A stretch of DNA of 64,000 nt from positions 1,612,001 through 1,676,000 of the forward strand of contig NZ_CP062501.1 of assembly GCF_014879975.1 (NCBI RefSeq). Reading direction: 5' to 3'. Origin of the DNA: Vibrio bathopelagicus (GTDB taxonomy: Bacteria; Pseudomonadota; Gammaproteobacteria; Enterobacterales; Vibrionaceae). Made by a program: the position numbers and the translations under genes. The notes beneath the pieces are model-generated. The model ran no database searches and was not told where the DNA came from. It saw nothing but the letters and a program-made list of their open reading frames with translations. Shown piece after piece: positions 17,997-27,080 of the stretch (the first letter of the stretch is position 1; every line of letters begins with the position of its first letter).

Positions 17997-18833
17997 CTAT
18001 TCTTGCAGCACCACCAGCGTTGATTTAAGGCTCTCTAACTCATTCATAAAATAAGCCCATTGCTTATCACTACTCACTGCCGAAATATCGGCCAAGAACT
18101 TCGCTGATGTATGCATATTCTTATCAAGCTTAAACTCCAATTCTTGCGGATAATAAGCTGCATTGTTCAAAAGTAGCTTCATAATAATTGGCTGTGCAAT
18201 ATGTAAATCGGCCTTCTTTTGCATAAGTGTCGTTAGGTCTTGATAAGTATTATTTTGATATTGCCGCCAGCTATCGTTAGTATTTACCCACTCTTGAGAC
18301 CAAGTAAAAATAATCGTTTTTTGCTCTTTCGATACCGACCCTAGCCATCGTTCTAACCGTTCTTCAATTCGACTTCGATAACGCTCTCTCGAATCTTCAT
18401 CATTCAATGACAATCTTTCTTCGTAATACTCTTGCTGCTTTTCTCTAAAGTTCTTTAAGAATTCGTTATCTTGCTCTGGGGTAAGCTGCATACTTAATGC
18501 GTAAATATCAGGAGAGAACTTATTAACGATTGAGCGAATATGATTTTTAGTTTGTTCACTTTGATCAATGATAAAAGCAGAGTTCATATCAGAACGGTCT
18601 AGGTTTTGAATCGCTTCTAATTGCGAAATATACAGCGGCAGTTGAGTTTCTTTATGCCATTGCTGTAACAAGTCGAGGCGTTCTTCGAGCTCTGATTCTT
18701 GACTGTTGGATAGAGAAACAAAGTCTTCAATATAGCTAACCGCAAACCAGCTTATATTGTTGTAGGCAAATTTAGTCCCGCAACCCGAGAATATAAAACA
18801 GACCAATAAGACTAACCATCGACACTTTCTCAT
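17997..18833 (-). CDS. DUF6279-type lipoprotein
   Basis: Predicted lipoprotein of 278 aa: basic N-terminus and lipobox ending IFSGC (Cys18), then a helical body that begins KFAYNNISWFAVSYIEDFVS. The early YNN / W / Y pattern followed by a region of charged helices (LEERLDLLQQWHKETQLPLY, RERYRSRIEERLERWLGS) matches what I know of DUF6279 family lipoproteins. Function unknown; located at the periplasmic face of a membrane. It stands alone. Confidence 0.75.
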   Translation of the reverse strand: MRKCRWLVLLVCFIFSGCGTKFAYNNISWFAVSYIEDFVSLSNSQESELEERLDLLQQWHKETQLPLYISQLEAIQNLDRSDMNSAFIIDQSEQTKNHIRSIVNKFSPDIYALSMQLTPEQDNEFLKNFREKQQEYYEERLSLNDEDSRERYRSRIEERLERWLGSVSKEQKTIIFTWSQEWVNTNDSWRQYQNNTYQDLTTLMQKKADLHIAQPIIMKLLLNNAAYYPQELEFKLDKNMHTSAKFLADISAVSSDKQWAYFMNELESLKSTLVVLQE

Positions 18834-18890
18834 TAAACCCTCTCACGATATTCAGTAAATCCATTAATTCACCCTTTTAAGGTTAGCTCT

Positions 18891-18921
18891 AGCTCTTATA
18901 ACGCTAATTTTAGCTCTTATA
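18891..18921. repeat. Degenerate TTAGCT-type repeat, two units
   Basis: The 10-mer agctcttata occurs at 18891-18900 and again at 18912-18921, inside a stretch upstream of the DUF6279 gene rich in tagctct words. Similar clusters lie near 4037, 44311 and 45391. Confidence 0.5.
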
Positions 18922-19128
18922 AAAGTAGCCTTAATAAGCAATGGCCGTAAAAACTTTGAGATAAATTGAGACTCAGACTTGCTAATTTAGCCATTTCGAC
19001 AAATGATTAAACTAAAAATAATTAATGGCAGTGATGTAACTGGATTTTTATTGCTCATTTGACGTAAACGAACCCTATAAACGAATGGTTTACTTATTTT
19101 CAAATGATTAATATTTGGGAGGTAAGCT

Positions 19129-19302
19129 ATGGCCGCTACTCCTCATTATACAAGCGAGTTAGAGTACGAGCTTTGTTATTTTGACGATGGAAGACTGACA
19201 AAAATTACGATATCCGCTAATAATCGACAGGAAGCGATGACTTGGTATCTTAGCGAAGGAAGACATATCAACGACTTCTATTCGATCAGACCTGATGAAT
19301 AA
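19129..19302 (+). CDS. Small hypothetical protein, 57 aa
   Basis: Short ORF with a very good ribosome-binding site (gggaggt, 6 bp before the ATG). The product (MAATPHYTSELEYELCYFDD start, DFYSIRPDE end) is acidic, soluble and contains no signal. Its middle (RLTKITISANNRQEAMTWYL) reads like a small alpha/beta fold. I do not recognise a named family. It sits in the 550-bp space between the DUF6279 and dbpA genes, with a hairpin after it. Confidence 0.65.
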   Translation: MAATPHYTSELEYELCYFDDGRLTKITISANNRQEAMTWYLSEGRHINDFYSIRPDE

Positions 19303-19331
19303 ACGTTTGATACGCCACTGACTGTGGAACA

Positions 19332-19373
19332 CCCTTTACTGCATTATCACTAGCATGACTTAGCAGTAAAGGG
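19332..19373. terminator. Long-loop hairpin between the 57-aa gene and dbpA
   Basis: Perfect 11-bp arms ccctttactgc / gcagtaaaggg around a 20-nt loop, between two convergent genes. No strong T-run follows on either strand, so termination is only likely, not clear. Confidence 0.5.
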
Positions 19374-19386
19374 AGACAATCTCGAA

Positions 19387-20766
19387 TTACTTCAGAATTC
19401 GGGCGCGGAACTGACGACCCTTCATTTTACCTGATTCGATTTTACCTAATGCTTTCTTAGCCATTGATCTTTCTACAGCAACGTAAGCACGCATCGCGAA
19501 CAAGTTGATCTTACCTACTGATTTACCATCAATACCGCCTTGGCCTGTCAACGCACCAAGAATATCACCAGCGCGAAGTTTAGCCTTCTTACCACCATCA
19601 ATCTGGATAGTAACCATGTTTGAGTAATATGGTTTAGCAATTGGTTTTGCTGGCATCTGAGACGGTTCGATTGGCATATCCATGTACTCATCAATTTGAG
19701 CAACACGGTGCATCTCTTTTTCGCTAAAGAAGCTGATAGCTACGCCTTTACTTCCTGCACGTCCAGTACGACCGATGCGGTGTACGTGAACTTCAGGATC
19801 GCGAGACAACTCAAAGTTGAACACAGCATCTAGGTTATCAACATCAAGACCACGAGCAGCAACATCTGTTGCAACCAAGATAGAGATGGTTTTGTTTGAG
19901 AACTGAACCAAAGCTTGGTCACGTTCACGCTGTTCCATGTCGCCGTGAAGCTCGATAACGCTGAAGCCACGGTGGCTAAGCTCGTCGTTTACGTTCTGTA
20001 CTTCTTTCTTAGTGTTACAGAACACAACCGCTGATTCTGGCTGATGATGAAGAAGCAGTAGTTCTAATGCGTCATCACGGGCTTCAGTACCTTCAACTTT
20101 GTAGAAATGTTGTTGGATGCTTGAGTGATCGTGCGTTGATTCAACCTTCACCATTTCAGGGTTACGCATGATGCGATCTGCAACAGATTTAATCTGTTTA
20201 GGGAAAGTCGCACTAAACAATAACGTTTGACGGTCTTTTGGTGCCGCTTCAATCACTGCATCCAAAGCGTCTTGGAAGCCCATTTCTAGCATGCGATCAG
20301 CTTCATCTAACACAAGTGTGTTCAACTCAGACAAATCAATACGATCTTTCTCTAAGTGGTCAAGGATACGACCAGGAGTGCCCACAAGAATATGTGCGCC
20401 ATGCTCTAGTGAACCAATCTGTGGTCCCATCGGCATACCGCCACAAAGTGTCAGCACTTTAATATTGTGAATACCACGAGCAAGAGTACGGATCTCTTTT
20501 GCTACTTGGTCTGCAAGCTCACGAGTCGGACATAACACTAAAGACTGAACACGGAAACGCTTAACGCGTAGGTTCTGCAGCACGCCTAAACCAAAAGCAG
20601 CTGTTTTACCTGAACCCGTTTTACCCTGACCGATAACATCCTTGCCATTCAGAATAGTAGGAAGACTTAACGCTTGAATAGGCGTCATTTCAGTATAACC
20701 AAGAGAATCTAACGTATTTAGAAGCTCTGGTTTAAGGGCGATTGAAGAGAATTTTGAAGTGCTCAA
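19387..20766 (-). CDS. dbpA: ATP-dependent RNA helicase DbpA
   Basis: DEAD-box helicase of 459 aa that acts late in 50S subunit assembly and is targeted to hairpin 92 of 23S rRNA. Core motifs: Q motif YTEMTPIQALSLP, Walker A GKTGSGKTAAF, PTRELADQ, LDEADRMLEMGF, LLFSATFPKQIK, VATDVAARGLDVDN and HRIGRTGRAGSKG. The C-terminal DbpA RNA-binding domain is present (about 385-459: VTIQIDGGKKAKLRAGDILG, then VGKINLFAMRAYVAV), which separates it from RhlE and SrmB. Normal length; monocistronic. Confidence 0.95.
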   Translation of the reverse strand: MSTSKFSSIALKPELLNTLDSLGYTEMTPIQALSLPTILNGKDVIGQGKTGSGKTAAFGLGVLQNLRVKRFRVQSLVLCPTRELADQVAKEIRTLARGIHNIKVLTLCGGMPMGPQIGSLEHGAHILVGTPGRILDHLEKDRIDLSELNTLVLDEADRMLEMGFQDALDAVIEAAPKDRQTLLFSATFPKQIKSVADRIMRNPEMVKVESTHDHSSIQQHFYKVEGTEARDDALELLLLHHQPESAVVFCNTKKEVQNVNDELSHRGFSVIELHGDMEQRERDQALVQFSNKTISILVATDVAARGLDVDNLDAVFNFELSRDPEVHVHRIGRTGRAGSKGVAISFFSEKEMHRVAQIDEYMDMPIEPSQMPAKPIAKPYYSNMVTIQIDGGKKAKLRAGDILGALTGQGGIDGKSVGKINLFAMRAYVAVERSMAKKALGKIESGKMKGRQFRARILK

Positions 20767-20865
20767 TGGAAATATCCAACTGGTGAAAAACAGAGTGCAT
20801 TATGAGTGTTTTTGAAAATTATTCCACTTTAATCACAGTTTTGAAGAAACATGTTAGGCGAACAC

Positions 20866-20895
20866 AAAAAAGCCAGCTTTCTTCGCTGGCTTTTA
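20866..20895 (-). terminator. Terminator of the YdhF-like reductase gene
   Basis: Stem aaagccagc / gctggcttt with a 7-nt loop and a minus-strand T-run, 20 bp beyond the stop codon. Confidence 0.85.
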
Positions 20896-20914
20896 CTTCT
20901 AGTAGAATAACTTT

Positions 20915-21823
20915 CTATGGCACGCCGTGACCTTTAGATGCAACCCATACGCGGTACCATTGCTCGCGAGTCAGTTCGATTTTCAGTGCATCAACGGCCG
21001 TCTTCACACGTTCAATCTTGCCTGAACCAATAATTGCAATTGGATTAGATGGTAAACGGCGGACCCAAGCGTAAATCACTTGATCAATGCTGTTTGCACC
21101 CACTTCTTGGCGAATCGCTTCTAGCTCATCACGAACGCGAATCGCTTGTGCTGAATCGCCACTGAAAATGCTACCGCCACCAAGACAAGACCACGCCATT
21201 GGGCGAATGCGGTTCATCTGCAGTTGATCTAACGTGCCATCATGGGCAACTTCGAAGTTCAGCGGGTTAATTTCAACTTGGTTAGTCACTAGAGGCTTAC
21301 CTAGTCGAGATTGCAATAAGTCGAACTGACGTGGTGAAAAGTTAGAAACACCAAAGTGCTTAACTTTACCGACCTTATGCAGCTCTGCGAACGCTTCTGC
21401 CACTTCATCCGCATCCATCAGTACATCTGGGCGGTGAATCAGTAATACATCGAGCTCGGTTACACCCAAACGCTCCAGAGAATTATTTACCGATTGGTAA
21501 ATATGGTGTGCGCTGGTGTCATAGTGATTGATCTTGCGATCAGGAGTATGGTCACCACACAAGTTGATATCGCACTTGGTGACGATTTGGATATCATCAC
21601 GAAGGCTTGGCTCAAGCGCTAATGCTTCACCAAACAACTTTTCACATTGGTAGTTACCGTAAATATCCGCGTGATCAACAGTTGTGATGCCAAGATCAAT
21701 ATGCTGCTTAAGGAAAGTCAGGCGTTGTTGCGGGGTCATACCCCATTCTGCTGTACGCCAGTATCCTTGCACCAACTCAGAAAGTTCTGGGCCTTGTGGC
21801 GCTGTCGTTACTCTTGCAACCAT
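20915..21823 (-). CDS. Aldo/keto reductase, YdhF-like
   Basis: NAD(P)H-dependent oxidoreductase of 302 aa in the aldo/keto reductase superfamily, closest in pattern to E. coli YdhF. The catalytic tetrad is visible: Asp and Tyr in TVDHADIYGNY, Lys in IVTKCD, His in LLIHRPD. Cofactor-binding motifs include KHFGVSNFSP and the C-terminal IIGSGKIERV. The start codon is followed by the family-like VQGYWRTAEWGM. Substrate unknown. Single gene with its own terminator. Confidence 0.88.
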   Translation of the reverse strand: MVARVTTAPQGPELSELVQGYWRTAEWGMTPQQRLTFLKQHIDLGITTVDHADIYGNYQCEKLFGEALALEPSLRDDIQIVTKCDINLCGDHTPDRKINHYDTSAHHIYQSVNNSLERLGVTELDVLLIHRPDVLMDADEVAEAFAELHKVGKVKHFGVSNFSPRQFDLLQSRLGKPLVTNQVEINPLNFEVAHDGTLDQLQMNRIRPMAWSCLGGGSIFSGDSAQAIRVRDELEAIRQEVGANSIDQVIYAWVRRLPSNPIAIIGSGKIERVKTAVDALKIELTREQWYRVWVASKGHGVP

Positions 21824-22040
21824 GGGTTGTCTCCTTTATCAATACTGAACGTATCCTAAGCTCGTTTTACCGAAGGCTCAACGTATAACAAATGGCAAAG
21901 GTAAACGCTTACTAAAAATGTGAGAGCCACAGAAAAACGAACACTTAAATCAATAATAGCTTGCTGTCTGCCCGTCAGGCGTTCTCCCAAAAGGCTTATT
22001 TACTCTAATGAATCACGAAACTATCTATAAATTTGAGTAA

Positions 22041-22613
22041 TTAAAAACGATTAAGTTCAAAAGTCAGTTTATTCCCGTCACTGATTAACTCAATCCAAGG
22101 GATAGCTACATTAGGAACATTCCATCGACTCTTTTGCTCAGAGGAACGATGTGGCGCATTAATAAATTCAACGAGTTGTTTATCGACCTTGTCGTAACCT
22201 ACTCCCTCACGTTTCGCTTGTTCAAGTTGAGCGACGACATCGAATTCATCCTTTCCAATGCGAATTGAGCTGAGAGCAAAGCCATCTTGGCGAAGGTATG
22301 CCTGAAGCTTTGTGTGACTTAAGTTCGAATATGGCAGGTTTAAACGAACTACTTCGACGCTTGATTCATCTAACTCCAGTTCAACATAAACATCCAAATC
22401 GTAATACTTGGTTTGATCACTGCACAACAGAGTACCTTCAACTTCGCCACAATCCATGAGATCGATATCGTTGATATAGTTTTGAGAACTTGGCTGAACA
22501 GAACTTGTATTGAATACTGTTCGCAACCACCAACTTTCACTCGCTTGCACAGAAAATGAAAGGGTATTCAGAGCCAATAACAAAGGTAGGATTAAGACAG
22601 GAAGAGTTCTCAT
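22041..22613 (-). CDS. Exported protein of unknown function
   Basis: Predicted periplasmic or secreted protein of 190 aa with a clear signal peptide (MRTLPVLILPLLLALNTLSF, cleavage near VQA-SE at residue 24). The mature part contains two cysteines close together (MDCGEVEGTLLCSD), probably disulfide-bonded, followed by alternating polar/hydrophobic strands (YYDLDVYVELELDESSVEVV) and a C-terminal strand ending KLTFELNRF. I recognise no family. It lies downstream of the terminator of the adhesin operon and has its own 85-bp leader, so it is likely separate from that operon. Confidence 0.7.
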   Translation of the reverse strand: MRTLPVLILPLLLALNTLSFSVQASESWWLRTVFNTSSVQPSSQNYINDIDLMDCGEVEGTLLCSDQTKYYDLDVYVELELDESSVEVVRLNLPYSNLSHTKLQAYLRQDGFALSSIRIGKDEFDVVAQLEQAKREGVGYDKVDKQLVEFINAPHRSSEQKSRWNVPNVAIPWIELISDGNKLTFELNRF

Positions 22614-22698
22614 TAATTGTGCTTATTTCGCGCGGTATGAAGCACCCATTATACGTGACCAATCAACAAACAACCGCTCAAGCCACAAATTTTAGGCG

Positions 22699-22723
22699 AA
22701 AAAAAACGGGCATACATGCCCGC
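22699..22723 (-). terminator. Terminator of the adhesin/type I secretion operon
   Basis: Stem cgggcat / atgcccg; read on the minus strand it is followed by a run of eight T, about 100 bp beyond the stop of the last gene (PstS-like). Confidence 0.85.
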
Positions 22724-22824
22724 TAGATAAATTATATCGCCGAATAACGTAATCCGTCACGTTGAGAACCATTACGGAACTAACAATATCATTCCGCCAA
22801 TCAACCTACAGCATGGCGTGCTGA

Positions 22825-23769
22825 TTATTTATAGCCACCTTCTATTGCAGGCTCTTCAAGTGATAGTCTTACTTTATTTCGTTGAATAGCTTCTGGCGGC
22901 AAACTGATGAAACCGTATTGGTTCAACACGCCTTGATGCTCTTCCGACAGAGTAAGCCCAACAAAGAACTTCTCTTGTTCGGTAAAGCCTTTGCGATGCG
23001 CTGGAATATTCAGGTACATATAGTAAACCGTTGCCAATGGGTAACGACCTGAGAGAATCGTTTCCTTGTTTAGGTCATAGTTCACCCCTAGATTATCGAC
23101 CACGCTCAGCCATTTCACATCAGAGATTTTATCCGAGTAAACGGTGTAACCAATGGCGGCATCTTCGTCCTCAATCTTATTAATTAGGTCAGGCAAATCT
23201 GCTAGAAACTGAGTATTCGCATATTCCCCGTCAACTCCACACTCGATCCAACTTGAAAAGGTAGTATGACCTTGCAGGTTGTGGTCGATAGCGAAAGGCA
23301 ACATGTGGGTATCTAGGCTTTCTCCATCACGAGTGTCGCTACTTGGCGTCCATTTCGGGTGCTTAGGGTCGCTAGAGCAACCAAACACATCGATAAGTTC
23401 AGCAACAGTGATAGATGTGGCTGGGTTATTTTCATTCGCCAGAATAGCTATTACGTCTGCGGTAAACATCAGCTCAGTCGGCCTGTAGCCGTAACGCATG
23501 TCGAACCTAGCCATCTCTTTGTCAGTCCACTTTTTGGAAGTAATACCAACACGTGAGCGTTGCATGATCATCTGCTCTGGGACACTGTCACTCAGTAAAA
23601 TTTCTAGATCGATCTCTTGGCTCTTAAGCAGATCTTCAACAAGCCCTTGCATATTAGGCTCAATCGCGACCAAACCAATATCGCTGGCGTCATTTGCTAA
23701 CGTTGATACAGAAAAAAACGCAGGTACAGCGGCAAGCAGTAAGCCCGATTTATTAGATAGACGTTTCAT
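22825..23769 (-). CDS. PstS-like phosphate-binding protein, last gene of the adhesin secretion operon
   Basis: Exported protein of 314 aa with a signal peptide (KSGLLLAAVPAFFSVSTLAN) and a periplasmic binding-protein fold resembling PstS: FTADVIAILANENNPATSIT then VAELIDVFG (the typical SBP word for the hinge region), AIGYTVYS and YPLATVYYMYLNIP. It is shorter and more divergent than transport PstS, and no pstCAB genes are near. Its start overlaps the OmpA-like stop as TAATG, so it is translationally coupled to the adhesin secretion genes. Role there is unknown: candidate phosphate or matrix sensor, or a secretion accessory factor. Confidence 0.8.
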   Translation of the reverse strand: MKRLSNKSGLLLAAVPAFFSVSTLANDASDIGLVAIEPNMQGLVEDLLKSQEIDLEILLSDSVPEQMIMQRSRVGITSKKWTDKEMARFDMRYGYRPTELMFTADVIAILANENNPATSITVAELIDVFGCSSDPKHPKWTPSSDTRDGESLDTHMLPFAIDHNLQGHTTFSSWIECGVDGEYANTQFLADLPDLINKIEDEDAAIGYTVYSDKISDVKWLSVVDNLGVNYDLNKETILSGRYPLATVYYMYLNIPAHRKGFTEQEKFFVGLTLSEEHQGVLNQYGFISLPPEAIQRNKVRLSLEEPAIEGGYK

Positions 23770-24407
23770 TACTGGCCTCCTACTGGGTCAATCGATGTCT
23801 TAGATTCAACATCACTGTTACTGTCGAGCTGCATCTCTGAGGTAAAGATATTCCAAGATGGATTCACTTCCATGCTCTCTGTTTTTAACACTGCAATGGT
23901 TCTACGCTTACGCTTGTGAAGGTGCTGAGTTAAGCTGGTTATCTGAGTAAATTCTTGTTCGAAGATTCGCTCCCCATCGATACCTCTGTCAATCAGAGCG
24001 TCTCGAATCACTCCAGTCCTTTTCTTGGCCAGTGCTTTGTTATAAACGTTAGTACCTTCTGAACTTGTGTCCCCCACTAAGGTAACGGAGGCGTCTGGTT
24101 GCTCACCCAGTAAACGCACTAACTCATTGAGAACAGGTGTGTGTTCTGGTTTAAGCACATATTTATCGAAATCAAATGCCACGCTTAAGACTTCAACGTC
24201 TTCGACAATTTTCCAGTTTGCACACCCTTTAATGTCTACCGTCACGCCTTCTGGGGTATCAGCACAAAGGTCTCGTTGGTTAATCACACCGTCACGGTCA
24301 TCATCCGCGAGATCATCAATTTGATGACGAGTCATCGTCGTATCAGGCGTTTCTGCACACCCCATCAGCAAGATAGAACTAAGTAGCGCTAGTTTAAAAT
24401 GTCTCAT
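23769..24407 (-). CDS. OmpA-family lipoprotein with calcium-type TSP3-like repeat
   Basis: Predicted outer-membrane lipoprotein of 212 aa: lipobox ending LLMGC (Cys17), one thrombospondin type 3-like Asp-rich loop (DDDRDGVINQRDLCADTPEG, about 35-55), then an OmpA C-terminal peptidoglycan-binding domain (VAFDFDKYVLKPEHTPVLNE onwards, GDTSSEGTNVYNKALAKKR). The ATG at 24407 shares its A with the stop of the TolC-like gene (TAATG); a start seven codons earlier is less likely. In this operon it may anchor the export channel or the adhesin to the cell wall. That role is inferred from position. Confidence 0.88.
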   Translation of the reverse strand: MRHFKLALLSSILLMGCAETPDTTMTRHQIDDLADDDRDGVINQRDLCADTPEGVTVDIKGCANWKIVEDVEVLSVAFDFDKYVLKPEHTPVLNELVRLLGEQPDASVTLVGDTSSEGTNVYNKALAKKRTGVIRDALIDRGIDGERIFEQEFTQITSLTQHLHKRKRRTIAVLKTESMEVNPSWNIFTSEMQLDSNSDVESKTSIDPVGGQ

Positions 24408-25720
24408 TACTTGTTCTCCCCTTGCCATTCTTCTGGGTGTTCAACCCTTAATGCGTAAGTCAACATGCCCATCGCGTTCAATACGCGGTATGCCGCTAAC
24501 GTTTGATCGTATTCAGTGCTGATAAAGTTTCTTCGAGCTAAGAACACTTCCACTTTTGCATCAAGCACATCCAGCAAGCTTCGTCTGCCAACATTAAATT
24601 GTTGGATATAACCCAGCTCTGCAATTTTTGCTGCATCCACGTTCTGTTGAAGAAGAAACTTTTGTTGTTCAAGCATCTTGTAAGCATTCCAAGCGAGCTG
24701 AGTGCCCTCTTTAACCTCACGCTCCGTTCTTAATCTGATTGCTCTTGCTTCTTCCACTCTCCACGCAGATGATTCCACTCTAGAGTCGGTAGAGAAGCCA
24801 TTAAACAAGTCGTAATCCATGGTCAACATGATACGAGCATCTTCATCAACACCACCCGGAGGGTTAGACACGTTGTCATTCTTGTTGGCATGAAGCTCGA
24901 GTTTTAGCTCTGGATAGTAATCCCCTTTCTCGCGGCGCATCTCTTTACGAGCAGCATCGATATCAAGCAAAGAAGCTTGGATTTCAGGGTGATTTTCGAC
25001 AGCCTGTTCAAGCGCGACCTGTGCTGAGCTTGGTAACAGAGCATAATCAAAACGTGGATAAACCAAGTTCACAGCAGGCTTGCCTACTAAGCGTAGGTAC
25101 TGAGTTTGTAAATCAAACAGGTTATTCTGAGCAGCGATTAATGAAGATTGCGCCGTCGCAACACGCGCAGAGATCTGAGCCAGATCCGAGTTACTACTTA
25201 AGCCTTTGCTCTTCTTATCTTGAATATCTTGATAAATCTCTTGGTGTTCTTTTACGTTACGCTTAGACAGTTCAAGTAACGTTTCTGCCTTAAGAATATC
25301 GAGATAGTTTCTCACCACATCTAACGAGACATTTTCAGCACGTGAAATCAGGGTTAATCGTTCTGCTTCAGCTTCGAACGTCAGTCGGTCGACATTCGAC
25401 GTCGTTTTAAAACCATCAAATAGTAACTGAGAGACTTTAACGCCAATCTCGGTTCGTGTTAGCCCACGGTCATCAGTGTCGAGTTTACTGCCGCTGTTAT
25501 AGCGCGTCTCTTCATAACCTGCCGCCGCGTACAAATTGACTTGTGGCATATACAAACCACCCGCAGCGTCTCCGTCTCTGACCACCGATTGGTATCGGGA
25601 GTACTGCGCCAATATCTCTGGGCTATAGTCGATGGCAAAGGCCACGGACTCTTCTAATGAAGCTGCTTGAGACAGCCCACTCACTAGTAAGCAAGAAGAG
25701 AGTAAGAATTTTGAATGCAT
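24407..25720 (-). CDS. TolC-family outer-membrane channel of the adhesin exporter (LapE/AggA type)
   Basis: Outer-membrane factor of 437 aa for type I secretion. Signal peptide ends near GLSQA-ASLEE. Two OEP repeats of long coiled helices are visible (ESVAFAIDYSPEILAQYSRY at the start; second half from VALEQAVENHPEIQASLLD), as in LapE/AggA channels. It follows the HlyD adaptor gene after 34 bp and its stop overlaps the next start. Together with the ABC exporter and adaptor it should form the tunnel for the giant adhesin. Confidence 0.92.
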   Translation of the reverse strand: MHSKFLLSSCLLVSGLSQAASLEESVAFAIDYSPEILAQYSRYQSVVRDGDAAGGLYMPQVNLYAAAGYEETRYNSGSKLDTDDRGLTRTEIGVKVSQLLFDGFKTTSNVDRLTFEAEAERLTLISRAENVSLDVVRNYLDILKAETLLELSKRNVKEHQEIYQDIQDKKSKGLSSNSDLAQISARVATAQSSLIAAQNNLFDLQTQYLRLVGKPAVNLVYPRFDYALLPSSAQVALEQAVENHPEIQASLLDIDAARKEMRREKGDYYPELKLELHANKNDNVSNPPGGVDEDARIMLTMDYDLFNGFSTDSRVESSAWRVEEARAIRLRTEREVKEGTQLAWNAYKMLEQQKFLLQQNVDAAKIAELGYIQQFNVGRRSLLDVLDAKVEVFLARRNFISTEYDQTLAAYRVLNAMGMLTYALRVEHPEEWQGENK

Positions 25721-25754
25721 TACACTTCCTTTTATATTTATGCTTTAACCCACT

Positions 25755-27080
25755 TCATCGTTCGCGAAGTGAGTTTTCCTTAGCTCGTAAAATAGGTTTT
25801 AACCAATAACTCAATACTGTTTTTTCTCCGGTCAATATATCAACCGCGACTTGCATCCCTGGGATAATGCTAAAGGCAGAGTTTTGTTGCTGGTCTTCGT
25901 TTAACTGAATATGGGCGCGATAATAGGCATTACCGTCTTCCGTTTGTAAGGCATCGGCACTGACATAAGTGACTTTACCTTTCAGGCCACCATAGATAAC
26001 AAAGTCATACGCAGTGAATTTAACGGTGGCGCCTAACCCTTTGTGAACAAACGCTATATCTTGCGGAGAGATCCTCGCTTCAACAATCAGATCACTGTTT
26101 GATGGAATGATCTCAATAATCGGCTCGCCGGGACGAACAACACCGCCAATAGTACGAACGAATATCTCTTTTACCGTGCCGTCAACAGGCGCTAAGATTT
26201 GAGTTCGTTTCAGTTGGTCAGCGATCGCCTGTTGGCTTTCATTCAATTGCGCTATTTTACTGGCCACTTCGTTTAACTGACCTTGTACTTTGGCACGAAA
26301 ATCTAACGCGATGCTTCGGTGATCCGCTATCGACTCTGAGTAAGCGGCAATCTGTTTCTGAGCCGCCACTTTTGAGCTGGCAATATCGCCTTTCAGCTTG
26401 ACCACATCACGGTTCAGTTTAAGTAGCTCAACTTCTGCAACCGCACCGCTGGCAACCACATCTTTCAACATATTGCGCTCTCGAATAACGATATCGAGGC
26501 TGCTTTCTAAAGTCTGAATATTATTGAGCGTATCGACACGCGCTTGGTCTTGTTGCTCAATGCGAAGTGCCGCTTCTTCCAGTTCAGATTTCAACTGACC
26601 TAAACGTTCTCGATAGTTGGCTTTGGCGTTCATTAATGCCGGATGACTCGATACATCGATGACAATATCTTGCGGCACTAAAACCACTCGTTCATACCAC
26701 TGTTTCGCATCATTATTCAAAACCACTGTCGACAGTTCAGCCTTTAATCTCAATTGTTGAGCAAGTAAGGTATCCGCCTGTTGAGCCGACTCTAAAAAAG
26801 CCGCTTTAAAGCGTGTGTCTTCGAGCTTAGCCAGAGGCTGTCCTTTCACAACAGATTGACCTTGTCGCACCATGATCTCTTGAACAAGCCCGCCTTCTAA
26901 GCTCTGAATGGTTTGTACCGAAAGGCTAGGAACGACTTTGCCCTCACCGATCACGACTTCTTCTAATGTTGCCCAGGTCGCCCAACCGATGATAGACACA
27001 ATCAATAACGCACTCAGCCAAATCAGCTTGCGAGAACGGAATGCCAAGTGGTTGTTGGTCCATTGAATATCATTACTCAT
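25755..27080 (-). CDS. HlyD-family type I secretion adaptor (LapC type)
   Basis: Periplasmic adaptor of 441 aa that links the inner-membrane ABC exporter to the TolC-like channel. A short cytoplasmic N-terminus is followed by one transmembrane helix (about 18-38, LIWLSALLIVSIIGWATWAT), a lipoyl half (VVPSLSVQTIQSLEGGLVQE), a long coiled-coil (about 120-290) and the second half with ILAPVDGTVKEIFVRTIGGV and a beta-barrel. Its ATG overlaps the exporter stop by 8 bp, so translation is coupled. Confidence 0.93.
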   Translation of the reverse strand: MSNDIQWTNNHLAFRSRKLIWLSALLIVSIIGWATWATLEEVVIGEGKVVPSLSVQTIQSLEGGLVQEIMVRQGQSVVKGQPLAKLEDTRFKAAFLESAQQADTLLAQQLRLKAELSTVVLNNDAKQWYERVVLVPQDIVIDVSSHPALMNAKANYRERLGQLKSELEEAALRIEQQDQARVDTLNNIQTLESSLDIVIRERNMLKDVVASGAVAEVELLKLNRDVVKLKGDIASSKVAAQKQIAAYSESIADHRSIALDFRAKVQGQLNEVASKIAQLNESQQAIADQLKRTQILAPVDGTVKEIFVRTIGGVVRPGEPIIEIIPSNSDLIVEARISPQDIAFVHKGLGATVKFTAYDFVIYGGLKGKVTYVSADALQTEDGNAYYRAHIQLNEDQQQNSAFSIIPGMQVAVDILTGEKTVLSYWLKPILRAKENSLRER

